64,000 bases of DNA from Sympetrum striolatum (GCA_947579665.1 CANPUZ010000063.1:310001-374000); one strand, 5' to 3'. Shown: positions 1 through 11,886, counted from the first letter of the stretch. The notes: a model not told the origin generated them from the letters alone. Made by a program: numbers and translations.

Positions 1-514
1 AGTTTTTATGCAGTTTCAATACGTAATTTATTAATTAAAAGCGTTTTACGTCGTTAGGTAAGAATTTACGATCGCGACTTGTGATTTGTCATGCGAAAAT
101 ATCGTTTAAAGTATCCGCGAGTAAGCAATTCTCGAAAATCACCGCTAAACGTCAGCATAGTAGAACGATTATAAAAAAAGAGGGAGTTTCAAATTAACTT
201 AAGTAAAGTTCTTAAATGACTTAAAATATTTACGAGCTAGTTTCTTGGGATTCATGGCTGTGACTTTTATTCACTTTGACTGAAAAGAGTCTCCTAGGCT
301 TTGAAATAAGGTCTATGCTATAAAGAGAATCAGTATAATTGTAGTCTAATTTTTAAATCCTTTCAATATGAAGCAAATATACTGCAGATTGCCTCCTGGA
401 GAGCCATGTGGGTAACGCTCGTGACTCATGAGGAATCAGTTCTGATTTCAAATCCTGGTGGGAGCACATGGGCAAAATGACCTAAGCTGTCAAAGCGCTT
501 ACTACTACTAATGC
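1..514. other. AT-rich sequence, nothing recognised
   Basis: No coding frame of note, RNA gene or recognisable repeat was found here. It is the left flank of the TIR transposon that begins at 519. Confidence 0.5.
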
Positions 515-518
515 TTAT

Positions 519-1076
519 GAGTCATTCCATGTCAAATCAACACAGCTGCCAACCCGACCATCTCTGATTTTCATCAAATTTGGTGTGCTTATTGCACATG
601 ATGAGAGAAAGAAAAATGCCAAATTACAGAATTTTAGTACTAGTACAGAGAAAGTTATGCCCCCCCAAAGTTCTGAAAATGTGTAGAAAATTCGACAAAC
701 ACTGCTGACAAAAACCAATGTAACTTCTGTTATAATAGAGATAGAACTATAAAACAGGCAAATTAGGAAAGTGCTAAGAACAAGCTTTCAAATGATATGC
801 AACTTGAACATATTCCAGCAATTTTAATTATTAAGGTCAGTGACCTTAACCTTTGACCTTGAATATCTCAAAACACCACACCTTCGATTTTTTTGGAAAA
901 AATATATTTGCTTCTTCATCTTATATTACACAACATAGTAAAAAATCAAGTTGGGATGACAATGGGATTAGGAGATATAAATTAATAAGTATAGCCATGT
1001 GATACGATAAATCAATTCAAATTGTATGCAGAATGCAACAAAATGATATAAGGTAATGAAAAACATGTTAAATGTT
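519..1076. repeat. Left terminal inverted repeat, about 558 bp
   Basis: It matches the reverse complement of 3961-4528 nearly base for base with a few substitutions and small indels. Both copies contain the same blocks, including a palindromic AAGGTCAGTGACCTTAA-type segment (near 834-850 and 4188-4207) and a run of C/G near 660 and 4370. Repeats this long are unusual next to the 15-40 bp of most cut-and-paste elements. The high similarity of the arms suggests a fairly young insertion. Confidence 0.9.
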
Positions 1077-1297
1077 GAAAAGGTGGAGTGAAAGAAACTC
1101 ACAGTAAGATAGTAATATTGACAGACCAGTAGCAAGCATTTGTATCATGTAAGGTAACAGATTATGACGTCTAGCCTTCATTGATGCAAAACATGGTATG
1201 ACTTTTCTAGCCAAACGCGTGTGGAAGGCATGGAAAACAGGTTCAAACTGAGACAAACAAACATAATGAAAAATTTATCATCAGAACTTACCATGCC

Positions 1298-3524
1298 TCA
1301 ATTCTGGGTAGTAAGTTGTAACACTTTTTGTGCATCTTTTGGTGAAAGGACATATGTTTGGCCTGTCGCTGTTCTCACATCAACCTTTGTAAGAATGTCT
1401 GTCTTGTCCACAGTAAAGATGTAAGGTTTCTCAGGGTGTACAAATGAAGGTGAAGGGCCTTGAGGATGTAAGAAACTAATTGTTACCCCACTGGTATCCT
1501 CATTAATATTTAAAACACATCCAATCCACCAGTGACCTTTGTACATGCATGCCACAAATCCTGTGATATCACCATGGTATGGGTCTTTTTGGTTCCGTGT
1601 TAGACATTCATTTTTAAAGTCTGCTGAATTGGAGTAAACCTTTGAATTTTGTTATGGCCATTGGGAATAACACAGTGTAACTTGTGAGTACCTGCAATTG
1701 TGCAAATCTGTGCGAATCGCTCTTGAAGGAAAGATTCCTCTTCATCATAGTCACAGTTCTTTGTATAACAAAAGTGCCACACTGAAATGTTCTTGGAACA
1801 CCATTCAAACAAGTTTCTGGGTTTCATTATCTGAGAGTTGTAGATACACTGCAGACTGGCACGGGCAGTAAGTCTCTTTATGATAACAGTGATACCATCA
1901 CATGGTCCTTTGCCATGTGAAGTGGCAAAAAAATGCCACTCTGCGCTGACATTGAAATCACTTAGATGAAAGGAGATGTTTGCAAAGTTCTTATGATTTT
2001 TATATTGGGCTACAGCACCATCGGAGAATTAATAAATGTACTTGGGTTTCCTTTGCATATGGGATATCAAGAAGTTAATTAAATGACGTTGTAAAAGATG
2101 AACACTCACAATGTCATGTTTAAGGCATTCTGATATGATAACAAATGAAACATAAATGCATAATTCTCTACAAAATCACTTAAAGCAATGTATTCATTGT
2201 CATAAAGTATCTCTTTCGGATGTTGCAGAAATTCAGATTGTTGAGCGGCTATGAAGGAGTGCAGCAGGAGCTTTTTTAATTTTCCATCGAAGTTTTCTAC
2301 AAAAGATAGACATATCTGGAGAGTTGTTCTATCAGTGGTTATCCACAGTTTGTATGCTATTTCGTCAATTCCATTTTCATCAAACAACTTTCTTAAGTAC
2401 ATTATGAATGAATGTGAACCTGGGTAGTTCTCACAGATTGACATATAACATTTTGGCTGTGGGGGATTACAAATGATCTGAGCCAGACAGTCTTTGTAAG
2501 TGTTAAATTGACAGTCGGGATCACAAGTCAACTCTTTCAATGAGGCACCTTCCAACATGAGCTTCACATTTTGGTGAATGCAACAAACACACACACAGTA
2601 TGGGTACCAGTTGCACCAGCCAGAACACAGTTTTTGGGACGTAGTTGACAAAATTTTGATAATCCTATTTTCTGTTCTGGATGTTTATCCTTGAATTCTT
2701 GGTACAACTCATTCAGGTTTCCCAACACCAGTCGTTTTTGTTTGTCTACCCTGGAAGCATTTTCCTTGACAAAAACAAAATCCTTCTTTCCAGGCATACG
2801 GCAGCTTATATCGTCTCTATGGTAAAATTCTATTACACAGTTCACAATGTGTTCATTAAAGACACGTCTAGGTCTCGGATTAGGAGTTGCTAATATACCA
2901 CTTTCTTTCACCAATTGTTTTGATTTTCTTACTAAATAATTTGAGGCTCCAAATACACTTTCAATCCTTCTAATGCTCCAACTTTTTGGAAGAAGTGTCA
3001 ATATTTGGATCTTCTCACTGCTTTTCGTGCTTGTACTAAATTTCTCTTTTAACTGCGTTATAAGTTCAGATTCTCCATTTGTTTCCTTCTGCCTTTTCTC
3101 CCACAGATGGTACGTAATTACTTTGGAAAACCTCTGACACATTTTCAAACTTTTTCTGTGCATATCTTTTCTCCGTCAGACTCTTCCTTTTCACCGGGGA
3201 TTCCCCAAGATATATCAGACTGTCATTTAATGCAACTAAAGCAATATTTGGGGCTACAGATGCGTCTGACTCGTCTGAGAAGCTATGCTGGTTAGTGATT
3301 CCTAACTGTTTCGATGTTGTTGGTTCTGCCATAGGCCCTTGTTTCTCTGCTAATTCTTTCCTACATCCATCACATATTTTGTGGTCTGGTGTTATACCAC
3401 TGATCATATCAACCATCCAAATTTGCACTTTATGTAGGCTTTTATTGTATGTGTAGTGTCCATCTTCCCTGAAGGGTTTACAACAATACGTGGTCCTCCT
3501 TTTCCTCTCAATCTCCATCTTCAT
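1298..3524 (-). pseudogene. Broken transposase of the 519-4528 element
   Basis: Reading leftward, the protein is recovered in pieces. The first (3524-3066) has cysteine pairs (YCCK, CDGCRKEL). The second (3163-2564) has a conserved block ILTLLPKSWSIRRIE, then FGASNYLVRKSKQLVKE, then LSKFCQLRPKNCVLAGATG. The third (2651-2106) continues with CCIHQNVKLML and CDPDCQFNTYKDCLAQI. The fourth (2028 to about 1600) begins FSDGAVAQYKNHKNFANI and includes AEWHFFATSHGKGPCDG, an RNase H-like DDE core with D in SDG. The last (1555-1298) is a C-terminal domain. Breaks: a frame change near 3100, another at a CA tract near 2580-2595, and a TAA at 2029-2031 directly before FSDG. It is therefore unlikely to make a working enzyme, unless some breaks are short introns. 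Confidence 0.78.
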
Positions 3525-3960
3525 AGATAAGTACAGTTACAACCTATATACAGTTACAACATTCTTGCTCTTGAGCAAGAATTCCTACATACAAAGATAC
3601 ATATTGCATAAATTCTTGTATAGTAGTACATTCATGCAGTTGAGCTCTGTGAAGCTATGCAACGGATCTCAAGAATATTTGCATTCAGTTTTACCCATGA
3701 AAAATTTTTATTGTATTATATATATTTATATTGTATATAGTTGAAATTTTAATTTAATTTGGAAAAATGTATTGAGAATAATGAAGATTAGAAAAAAATA
3801 TGTTATTTAAAGTTTCTATTTATAACTTAAAGAATTAGAGAACAAATGTAAATAAATATATAAATAGTTTATGAGATATTAACTATTTATTAAATAAAGA
3901 CTTTTGTTGAAATAAATTATATTAGATGCATCTGTAAGTCTAAAAAATATCATATAGGTT

Positions 3961-4528
3961 AACATTTAACATGTTTTTCATTACCTTATATCATTTTGTT
4001 GCATTCTGCATACAATTTGAATTGATTTATCGTATCACATGGCTATACTTATTAATTTATATCTCCTAATCCCATTGTCATCCCAACTTGATTTTTTACT
4101 ATGTTGTGTAATATAAGATGAAGAAGCAAATATATTTTTTCCAAAAAAATCGAAGGTGTGGTGTTTTGAGATATTCAAGGTCAAAGGTTAAGGTCACTGA
4201 CCTTAATAATTAAAATTGCTGGAATATGTTCAAGTTGCATATCATTTGAAAGCTTGTTCTTAGCACTTTCCTAATTTGCCTGTTTTATAGTTCTATCTTT
4301 ATTAGAACAGAAGTTACGTTGATTTTTGTCAGCAGTGTTTGTCGAATTTTCTACACATTTTCAGAATTTTGGGGGGGCATAACTTTCTTCATACTAGTAC
4401 TAAAATTCTATAATTTGGCATTTTTCTTTCTCTCATCATGTGAAATAAGCACACCAAATTTGATGAAAATCAGAGATGGTCAGGTTGAAAATTGTACTTT
4501 TCTGTGTTGATTTGACATGGAATGACCC
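3961..4528. repeat. Right terminal inverted repeat, about 568 bp
   Basis: This is the mirror copy of 519-1076. Open frames seen in the two arms (515-718 minus, 4319-4510 plus) are translations of the repeat itself and not genes. Confidence 0.9.
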
Positions 4529-4708
4529 TTATACAATAGTGCACACAGAGAATTAATTGCATGTGATATATATTATTTTCTTCCTGAATGAGCTTGTGAC
4601 TCTTATTTGTAACAGAAATTAGTTTGATTTCATCCTCATAATTATTTGTCAAGTTTAGACCTGCATAGTTTAGCCTTCTGTAAACACAGCTTTGGTACGC
4701 ATACATTT

Positions 4709-5430
4709 AAGATGTGCCTCCATGGACATTGCTCCATGCTGTGCGACGAATTGCCAGAGCATGGGACAGTGTCATTGCAAACACTATTTCCAACTGTTGG
4801 AGATCTGCTGGTTTTGGTGACACATCAATTATAAGGCAGAGGTTCCACACTGCAGGACCTCCTTAGTAAATAAATGGCACAACTAAATCAAAACATCCCA
4901 GATACATCCTCTCATGCTGAGTCATATGTCAAGTGTGACTCTCATGTGATGACACATGACTGCAGTGCATTTAGTGAAGATGAAGAAGATGAGGATGAAG
5001 TGAACTTAGATATCTCTTCTACAAGCTATGAAGATGACCCAGAAGCGCCTTCCCCCCTACAAGGGATGAATTAAGACACTCAATAAAAGTGCTTCACAAT
5101 TTTCAAATGTTTACTGATGGTGTACCTGATTTATTCAATTATTACCTTTCAGGTATTGAGAAAATCACCCCAACTTTCATTGAAACTTCCAAAAAACAAA
5201 AAATTATTTATGATTATTTTGAACATTAAACTGGATGTATAATTCATTTTATTGAAATATTACCTTCCTTTCAATCCCATTTAACTTTATGCACTGTGTT
5301 ACTGAAACTGGATTGGTATTGTAGAGATTTCGATTGCTTGAAAGAAAACCTCAAATTTACAAAGCCCGAATTTTACAAAGCGCAAATTTTTGGGTCCCTT
5401 CAACTTCGTAAAATCGAGGTTCTACTGTAC
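4709..5430 (+). pseudogene. C-terminal remnant of a pogo/Tigger-type transposase and its 3' terminal repeat
   Basis: The frame at about 4709-4863 reads DVPPWTLLHAVRRIARAWDS followed by VIANTISNCWRSAGF, the tail of the DDE_1 domain of pogo/Tigger transposases (the AW..V...TI.NCW.KAGF signature). It ends at TAG 4864-4866. A downstream frame (4874-5074) codes for an acidic, serine-rich tail (SEDEEDEDEV), which Tigger-type proteins often have. Its frame differs, so a small indel is implied. Reading back from 5430, the sequence TACAGTAGAACCTCGATTTT is a typical Tigger terminal repeat. The N-terminal half is missing. A second, similar terminus (TATAGTAAACCCTCGCTAAC, near 5452) suggests another relic beside it. 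Confidence 0.7.
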
Positions 5431-5796
5431 TTATATCACCGTAATAATGTTATAGTAAACCCTCGCTAACACGAATCTCAAGGGACTGGGTGAAGAGTTC
5501 GAGTTAAGAAAATTTGCTGTTAACCGTAGCGCTGCAAAAAAGTGCGAATGTACTTCATGATGTACTGACGTCTATTACGATGTCTACATATAACAGGGTG
5601 GCCACAGAACGGGATGTTGAAAAATCAAGGTTATTTCAAGGTTTTTCCAAGTGTACGCCATTACAGGCTTAAAATTTTGAGATCCGAAAAAGAGTTTTTC
5701 GTGACACACCCCTATATACACTTTTGTGAATATATTTATTACTGCGGCGCAATTCCCACAGGTGAATCGGTATTCCCATAGCTACTTGGACCATAC

Positions 5797-6097
5797 CTTT
5801 GAGAACTCTGGAGGTGGTCCAGAGTAGCTTCTCGTAGTCGTACGAGCGTAGAATTCTGACCAACTCCACGGGTCCTTGGGATGCAAGGATGATCAGCTTG
5901 CTCTCCTGGTTGCCGTACGCAAGGATCTGCAGGCAGTCTGTCACTATCGCCAGGAACTTGACATTATTCCTCTGAAGAAGTGTCACCATTTCTGCAGACC
6001 GCCAGCGAGACGCACTGCCATTTTCGAACCTTCCTGATGCAGCAGAAGATTGTGCAGTGTGGCGATGGCGTAGAACAGCACCGACTCCAATGGAGAA
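5797..6097 (-). CDS. arm: armadillo / beta-catenin, internal exon (armadillo repeats) with a one-base frame break
   Basis: Beta-catenin acts in Wnt signalling as a transcriptional co-activator and at adherens junctions as the cadherin-alpha-catenin linker. The exon opens after a TTGCAG acceptor (6098-6103), completes a serine codon begun in the preceding exon, and reads [20 protein letters not shown] and [10 protein letters not shown]. It then continues as [40 protein letters not shown] and [15 protein letters not shown]. It ends in AAAG before the donor GTATGG (5791-5796). The match to arthropod armadillo-repeat sequence is almost residue for residue. Between GGLQ and MVTLL one base is missing: the run is AAA at 5989-5991 (TTT on the plus strand) where AAAA is expected. 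The exon is 301 bases where 302 would keep frame. Intact splice sites and phase suggest a real gene with a base-calling gap in a homopolymer, but a recent pseudogene is possible. Confidence 0.93.
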
Positions 6098-6537
6098 CTG
6101 CAACGGAAGGCTCAACTTATACCAATCACCTTATAACAAATACCAAGAGAGAGAGCTCAGGAAGAAAAAAGAATTACGGGTGAATTTCCTGCTTAATTTA
6201 CAGGGAAAAGTATGTATTGGTGAACTGGTCAGGGGGTTGAGATGGGCGATTCGGAGCAGAGAATACCAAAAACGGAATTATTCATTCAATTGTTTTAACT
6301 AGAAGTGTTATACATGACGAGATAAACTGCAGCCAAAGTCATAGATTCCAGTGGAGGCGCCACTTTCCTTCCTTTTTTCACAGTTAAATTTAAAATGTTA
6401 AAGTACGTAACGTGTAATTAGGTCTTTAACCTATGCTATGCAGAAAAACTATGCTAAAATTAATTTAGAGCTGTAAATACAAGTCAGAATACAAAGGGGA
6501 TAAATTCGTAGATTGAGCGGGGGCGCCGAGTGCACAG

Positions 6538-7300
6538 TAGAGATGGGCCATTGGGAGCAGAGAATCGATTCAGCGAAATCGATTCAAATCGGTTTTCATG
6601 AATTGATTCACTTTAAAAATCGTATTAACGAAATCGATTCGAATCGTCTAGTATCGGAATGAATTATGATAAAATCAGAATCATATTTATATTGTAATAA
6701 TGTTGGTATCGAATTTTTGGAATTCTATTAAATATTGAAGTCACAATGAGAATTGATGAGGAGTGATGAGAATTCTTGAACCGCGATTTGGGATACCTAT
6801 TACTGTTGCAAATTACTAGTATAAAAAGTCCTAATTAACACAGTGAAAATGTATTACATACGAACATTTACATATCGTTAAAAGGAAGAAAGGAAATAAA
6901 AACAGATAATACTAAAAAACGATGTATATTTATAGATTAACATAAAGGACTGCATGAGAGTTCCAGGAATCGGATGCGAAAGATATTCTTCATGTTCGTC
7001 ATCTAATCTCAATCCATTTATATTGATGAATATCAATACTGAATAATGTAAATTACTTTATAACTATCCTTTACATAGCTTCTTAGGTTAAATACCATGA
7101 CATAATTGTCATGGCTAGTGCTTCTGCTACAACAATCAGCGGTACTGCGAGTAGTGCCATCTCGTATACTATTTTTGAAAATAATTCCATCCAAATAGTC
7201 CAAATCATATTAATTGGAATACTACGGTACTGCCATCTGGTATCCCATATTTAAAGATGAATCGATTCACATTGAATTGCATTGGAATCGCCCACCATTA
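6538..7300. repeat. Candidate hAT-type MITE with ATCGATTC-rich ends
   Basis: The left end reads TAGAGATGGGCCATTGGGAG and the right end (7262-7300) reads back as TAATGGTGGGCGATTCCAAT, so both carry a TAGAGATGGGC-like terminus followed by repeated ATCGATTC words. No clear 8-bp target duplication was found, so the borders are approximate. A related terminus (TTGAGATGGGCGATTCGGAG) sits at 6235, in the sequence between this element and the armadillo exon. Confidence 0.5.
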
Positions 7301-7403
7301 TCCGAGGGCAATTCGTACCTGAGGAATATATCTCCCGACAGATTGGCAAGTGGGGAATTGATCCCCTGTGCTGATGCCGACCCAACCCAACCCCACCCCC
7401 AGG

Positions 7404-8108
7404 TTAATTTATTTTAACATTAACCAATAATCAGGGCATGTAGATTAACATAAGACTGAATAACAGTAGTACAACATCACCACGGACTCATTAATTCTCT
7501 CAGACTTGAAATTTGAACAATAGTTTCCTTTGTTTATCCTATTTTAAATAAAAAGTACTAGCAGTTGCCTGCTCCGCAGGCAGGTTAGTTCCCTTAGGTT
7601 TGACGGGACAGCATCGAAAGGTATTCGAGGCCTTCATCAAAGATTCCGAAAAAGTAGATAATGTCAGAGACCGCAAAGTCGGGACCTCACCCTCAGCAGT
7701 GAGATCAACTGATAAAGACTTAACTATGTTAAATGACGCGCAAGCAATAGGTAAGCGGCGTTCGTCATCCCAAAAGAAAACGTCTCCCATTGCCCTCATT
7801 TTCCCGATTTTTTCAGTTTTTCACCCGTTTTGCACCTCTTAACTCAACCAAAAAATTTAAATTTTTGCACGCCCGTGCGTGCAGACCGTCCGCCTCCAGC
7901 GCACTAAAAACCGTTGCGGGAGATTGAATTAAGACTCAGATTTTGCTAAAAGTGTTACATCCCTTTTTTGAGGACAGACGGACGGACACGATTCTGTCTT
8001 AATATATATAGATCATAATTACCACTTTCCGTTTATTTATAAAATTTACCAATAATCAGGACACGTAGATTAACATAAGACTGAATAACAGTAGTACAAC
8101 ATCAGCAT
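7404..8108. repeat. Insertion flanked by 75-80-bp direct repeats
   Basis: The sequence AATAATCAGGGCATGTAGAT and its downstream context (7404-7483) recurs with a few changes at 8031-8108, sharing TTAACATAAGACTGAATAAC. The interior begins an ACTAGCAGTTGCC motif at 7557, followed by the hairpin GCCTGC-TCC-GCAGGC (7566-7580). It ends in TCTTAATATATATAGATC near 8013. ACTAGC...TATATATAGAT boundaries are common in insect short interspersed elements, but I cannot name the family. The long direct repeat is much larger than a normal target-site duplication. Confidence 0.5.
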
Positions 8109-8244
8109 GGGGGACCAATTCCCCGCGTATCTGTCGGGATATTAATTCCCCATGTACGAATTCCCTGCGTACGAATTACCCGCATATGTATTCCCCCAGA
8201 CCAATTCACCGGCCACGGTATTATATGCCATCAATTACAGTATA

Positions 8245-8775
8245 TACTGGATTTCCCAGCCTAAAAGACGCACTTTTTTACTCCAAAAATATGCTCTAAA
8301 ATCATACTGCGTCTTATGTGCCAATGGTATACGGGTATAACTCCGTCCTATAATAAGCAAGCCGATTTGCCGGGATAAATGCGTAACCATTATGTATTTT
8401 TTACCATATCAGGCATTGAAAATAGTTCAGTTGATTACAAATTTCGATAATAATGCTTTTTCGATTAAGTAGTAAGGAATTCAGTTTTAATATTTCGATG
8501 ACAGAACTTCCTATTCAAAAATTCAAAGGTAAATCGGAAATGCATACAATGTAGCACTTTTTGTTTAATCTAGCATGTGGTGCTGCTGCAAAACTTATAC
8601 ACATTGGGCTAATGGAGATGTCATCCCTATGCTAATACATTGTATATCTCGCGATAAAGAGTTTACCGGCACTCAACCTTATGTAACAAAGTGTGAGTTT
8701 TTTTCGTAAATTCTAACCTGAATCATCAAGGTGCGTCTTATGCACCGGTGCGTCTTATAGGCCGGGAAATACGGT
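8245..8775. mobile_element. MITE with TATAAGACGCACC-type inverted ends
   Basis: The left end TACTGGATTTCCCAGCCTAA and the reverse complement of the right end TACCGTATTTCCCGGCCTAT continue into AAGACGCAC in both. The element is 531 bp and codes for nothing. Such 'ATAAGACGCAC' elements recur across animal genomes. Confidence 0.7.
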
Positions 8776-9902
8776 AACAGGATAAGCATCTGTTATTGCA
8801 TTACATGTAGGTTCTACCTTCTGGTAGAAATATAAATTTCTTCATGCAATCTTCAACAGCCGTCGCAGATCTACTGACATCCTCCCTTGCTTCTCCCTTC
8901 CCGTACCTTTGCGCAATTCTAACCTCAATCACATATGTCGTTTCCAGCTTTCAATCTTCTATCCCAACACTTTTCAATTCCCTCAACCCTACCCTTGATC
9001 TGTTTTCCCCAATTAATTCATTCTTTTCTTTCATTCATTGCTCATGAATGAAAGAAATTCCCTTGACGAACCTTGCGACTCCACCATCTCAAGGTCAATC
9101 CTGCTTCGAGAGGATCCCAAATTGCACAGCATTACTTTTAAACCAGTCTTTGACTATAATCGATTATACAGATCTATACAGATGACATTTAAAACAGTGT
9201 AATTTTGCTAAACAAAATCTAAATAAACAACCGTCTCCTATATATTACAAGAGTTTGAAACTCTTAAGTTAATGTTTTATAGGAAAAATATTAATTATAT
9301 AAGTTACTGTAATTTTGGTACATGTTTAAACATTTTATTAAAATAATACTTAATGGAAAAAGATACTTTGCTTAAAAAAGCAAGAATCATTTATGAACGA
9401 TGATAAATTGAATTAGTTGATTTACTATTGAAAGAGATCTTAAAAATTCAGAGAATTTTGGGGTAATGTTGACACCACGCGACTCATTACCTAACTTATT
9501 TGACACAATTAAGGATTAAGGACCAAGGGGGGCTAAGAAATGTCCACCACTTTTCTTTTTCAACATTTTAAGAATTTAACCACATAATATAGCCTTATAA
9601 CTTTGTTGCTTTGACAAATATAGGTTATTAAAGATAGAACTATACGTTGATGCATTTTCTAATTTTTTTTAAGCAATGTAATGAGAGCAGAAATAGGCAC
9701 AAAATGACCCTCCCTTGGTCCAACCTGCGACATGTTTTTTAACCAATTATTTTGATGAATAGCTTTGCTACGCATTCTTAACTCAATTACTGTAAATTTT
9801 GTTTTAACTTCGATTCTATTTCAACAGTTAGTTCTTTATTGCATTCGGGTATTATTCGCTAAGTTCGTAATTATTTGACAAATTGTTATGCTACCATTTT
9901 TA
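8776..9902. other. Non-coding sequence, nothing recognised
   Basis: AT-rich with pyrimidine runs around 8880-9040. There is a short palindrome, TTCATTCATTGCTCATGAATGAA, near 9031-9053. No gene, exon or named repeat could be supported. Confidence 0.4.
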
Positions 9903-10558
9903 CTTTCTCCCTTTACGTAGTACAGAGAAAGTATTGTATTTGCAAAAAAATTCGATCTCCAGATTTCGACGGAAATAGATGTTTTGGGACCCATAGAGCA
10001 CGTTTTCACTATTTTCCCAAACATGTCTGTCTGTGTGTCTGTCTGTCTGTGGTTAAACAGTTTGTGGGCTCTCTATCTTAAAAAGTAATTATCCGATCAT
10101 TTTCAAAATTCATATTTAGAATTTTCCTAACAATGCCAAAAGTTGATTAGTTTTTGGTGAATATCGCTTAACCGGAAGTTGCCATTTATCCGGAACAAAA
10201 TTCATTTCTTAAATATCTCTGTAAAAATGCAATATAGGTATATACATTTACACACAAAAGTTCTAGATAATGTACTTTACTACAACTTTTGTATAAAACA
10301 TTTTTTCCTAACACTGATTGTTTAGGAGTTATTCTTGAATAATGGTTAACCGGAAGTTGTTGTTTATCCAGAAATTTAAGTTTTTCATACTTATCTCTGT
10401 CAGAATGCAATGTAGGTATATACAATTACATACAAAAGTTATAGATAATGTTTTTTACAACAAATGTTGTATGAAACATTTTCCTGTAACACTCATTGTT
10501 TTGGAGTTATATATATATTACTGACATAGGCTTCTGTTTTCAATAAATACGGAGAAAG
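9903..10558. repeat. Interspersed repeat bounded by CTTTCTCC / GGAGAAAG, with two internal ~178-bp units
   Basis: CTTTCTCC at 9903-9910 and GGAGAAAG at 10551-10558 form the inverted ends. After TCGACGGAAATAGATG and a TCTG-rich minisatellite (10025-10050), a block starting ACCGGAAGTTG occurs at about 10171 and again at about 10349. Its contents are the same in order (TATCTCTGT, ATGCAATRTAGGTATATAC, ACAAAAGTT.TAGATAATG). There is no coding capacity. Confidence 0.65.
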
Positions 10559-11339
10559 TCATGTCTTGGCCACATCAGATTTTTAATTATAAGTCTATTG
10601 TAAGAAGATAAATTTATTGTCGTAATGTGCTCATTGAATAATAAATACTCGAGAAAGATATTATGAGCTTACATATTTTATCTATTAATAAATATTGTTG
10701 TTCTGGACTAAGGTTGCAAAATTTTTATTAAAATTTTTTAAATTATACCTTGTTGTTGATTTGTAAGCATTACTAATGGTGACTTACAAACTTATTTTCC
10801 GAATCAGAGATTTAAAGCCAGACCATAGAGATGAAGCCTTATCATGTTTTTTTAGTTTGAGTTTTTTAAATGATAAAAATTCCATTATTTTTATTAGTAC
10901 AGTACAATTTTTAGCAACAAAAATCATTGTAAGAAGTTTTTAAAATTCAAGAAGGAAATTGCTGAAGAGATATATCGTTTCATTAGTATTTTATTGAAAA
11001 AAAAAAAAAAACGTTGGACCCTTCAAAGGGTTACTGTAAATCAAATTTAATTATATTTTTATTATGATACTGAAAAATAGTTCAAATGAAGATTGGAAAA
11101 TAATTGTTAGCTTGATAAATGACATTCTTTCAATGATATAATGTTTCACGATCATTTCTACATTTAGAATAATGAAAACAGATTAGATTTTAAGCCAATA
11201 TTTGAAATCCTGTTACTTTCTGTGCCTTCATGTAATAGTATCATTTTTAGCAACAAAAAAACATTGGACCTTTAAGGGTTACAAAGGGTTGGTGACGTAG
11301 GACACTCCAGTCTTCCCAACGTTCAACTTCCTCCTCTCT
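10559..11339. other. AT-rich sequence, nothing recognised
   Basis: It contains an A14 run at about 10997-11010 and two similar phrases, TTGGACC..TTCAAAGGGTTAC (11013) and TTGGACCTTTAAGGGTTAC (11264), which hint at an old tandem repeat. No gene found. Confidence 0.4.
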
Positions 11340-11343
11340 TTAA

Positions 11344-11771
11344 CCCTCGAGTACTTGCGTCTGGGTCGAATCAACCTATATGAATCTTTATATTCCATAT
11401 CTCTTTATTAGTGCTTTTTCACTTCTTCTTTCTCATAGTAGCTGAGTTTTAGAATGTTCTGAAGCAGTCATGCATTGCATAATATATTAAATGTTATTTT
11501 ATTTTTAAACAGTTTACTTTTTATACGCAATATTCCAAATTCATCAGCCAAATACTCAGCGTCAGGAATATTGAATTTTTACTGAATATTTTTGCTATTT
11601 AGTTTGCTTGTCATTTTAATAACCAGGTTAACCATTAATATGGCATCATCACTAATTAATTAAAAATGTATTCACTACATTTTGAGACAATTTTCCCCTT
11701 TGGAAGATGTCTGGTCCATTCCACCCAACGCGAGTACTGACGTGACAATTTGGGATGCGAGTACTCGAGGG
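11344..11771. mobile_element. piggyBac-like MITE
   Basis: The ends are CCCTCGAGTACTTGC (11344) and, inverted, CCCTCGAGTACTCGC (ending 11771). The left flank is TTAA (11340-11343). The right flank is TTAG (11772-11775), one change from TTAA. A TTAA target with CCC termini is the piggyBac hallmark. No coding sequence. It lies about 116 bp downstream of an armadillo exon, in the intron. Confidence 0.65.
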
Positions 11772-11886
11772 TTAGGAGCAAATTTCATACCAATTCAGCA
11801 AAACGCCTCACCAAGGGTTTCACCCATCTTTTCTAGATTCCATCTCTATGGATATTGGTTATGAAAGCAACAATTAGATGCATTAC

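Larger units (their letters stand above)
519..4528 (-). mobile_element. 4.0-kb DNA transposon with long terminal inverted repeats, probably Sola-like
   Basis: The ends are mirror images: the left starts G-A-GTCATTCCATGTCAAAT and the reverse complement of the right starts G-G-GTCATTCCATGTCAAAT. The flanks carry the same 4 bases, TTAT, at 515-518 and 4529-4532, which I read as a target-site duplication. Between the terminal repeats lies a broken minus-strand transposase with an RNase H-like motif. A 4-bp duplication, a GRGTCATTCC-type end and this transposase family fit the Sola superfamily as I remember it. That superfamily name is inference. A Kolobok-type assignment (TTAA target) is the main alternative, with the duplicated TTAT against it. 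Confidence 0.8.

Noticed and set aside
515..718. Small phenylalanine-rich protein, with a twin at 4319-4510
   Set aside because: Both are translations of the terminal inverted repeat of one transposon.
5669..6115. A 148-codon minus-strand frame taken as one protein
   Set aside because: Only its middle (beta-catenin text) is coding. Its ends read through the splice sites into intron, and its first third is out of the correct frame because of the missing A.
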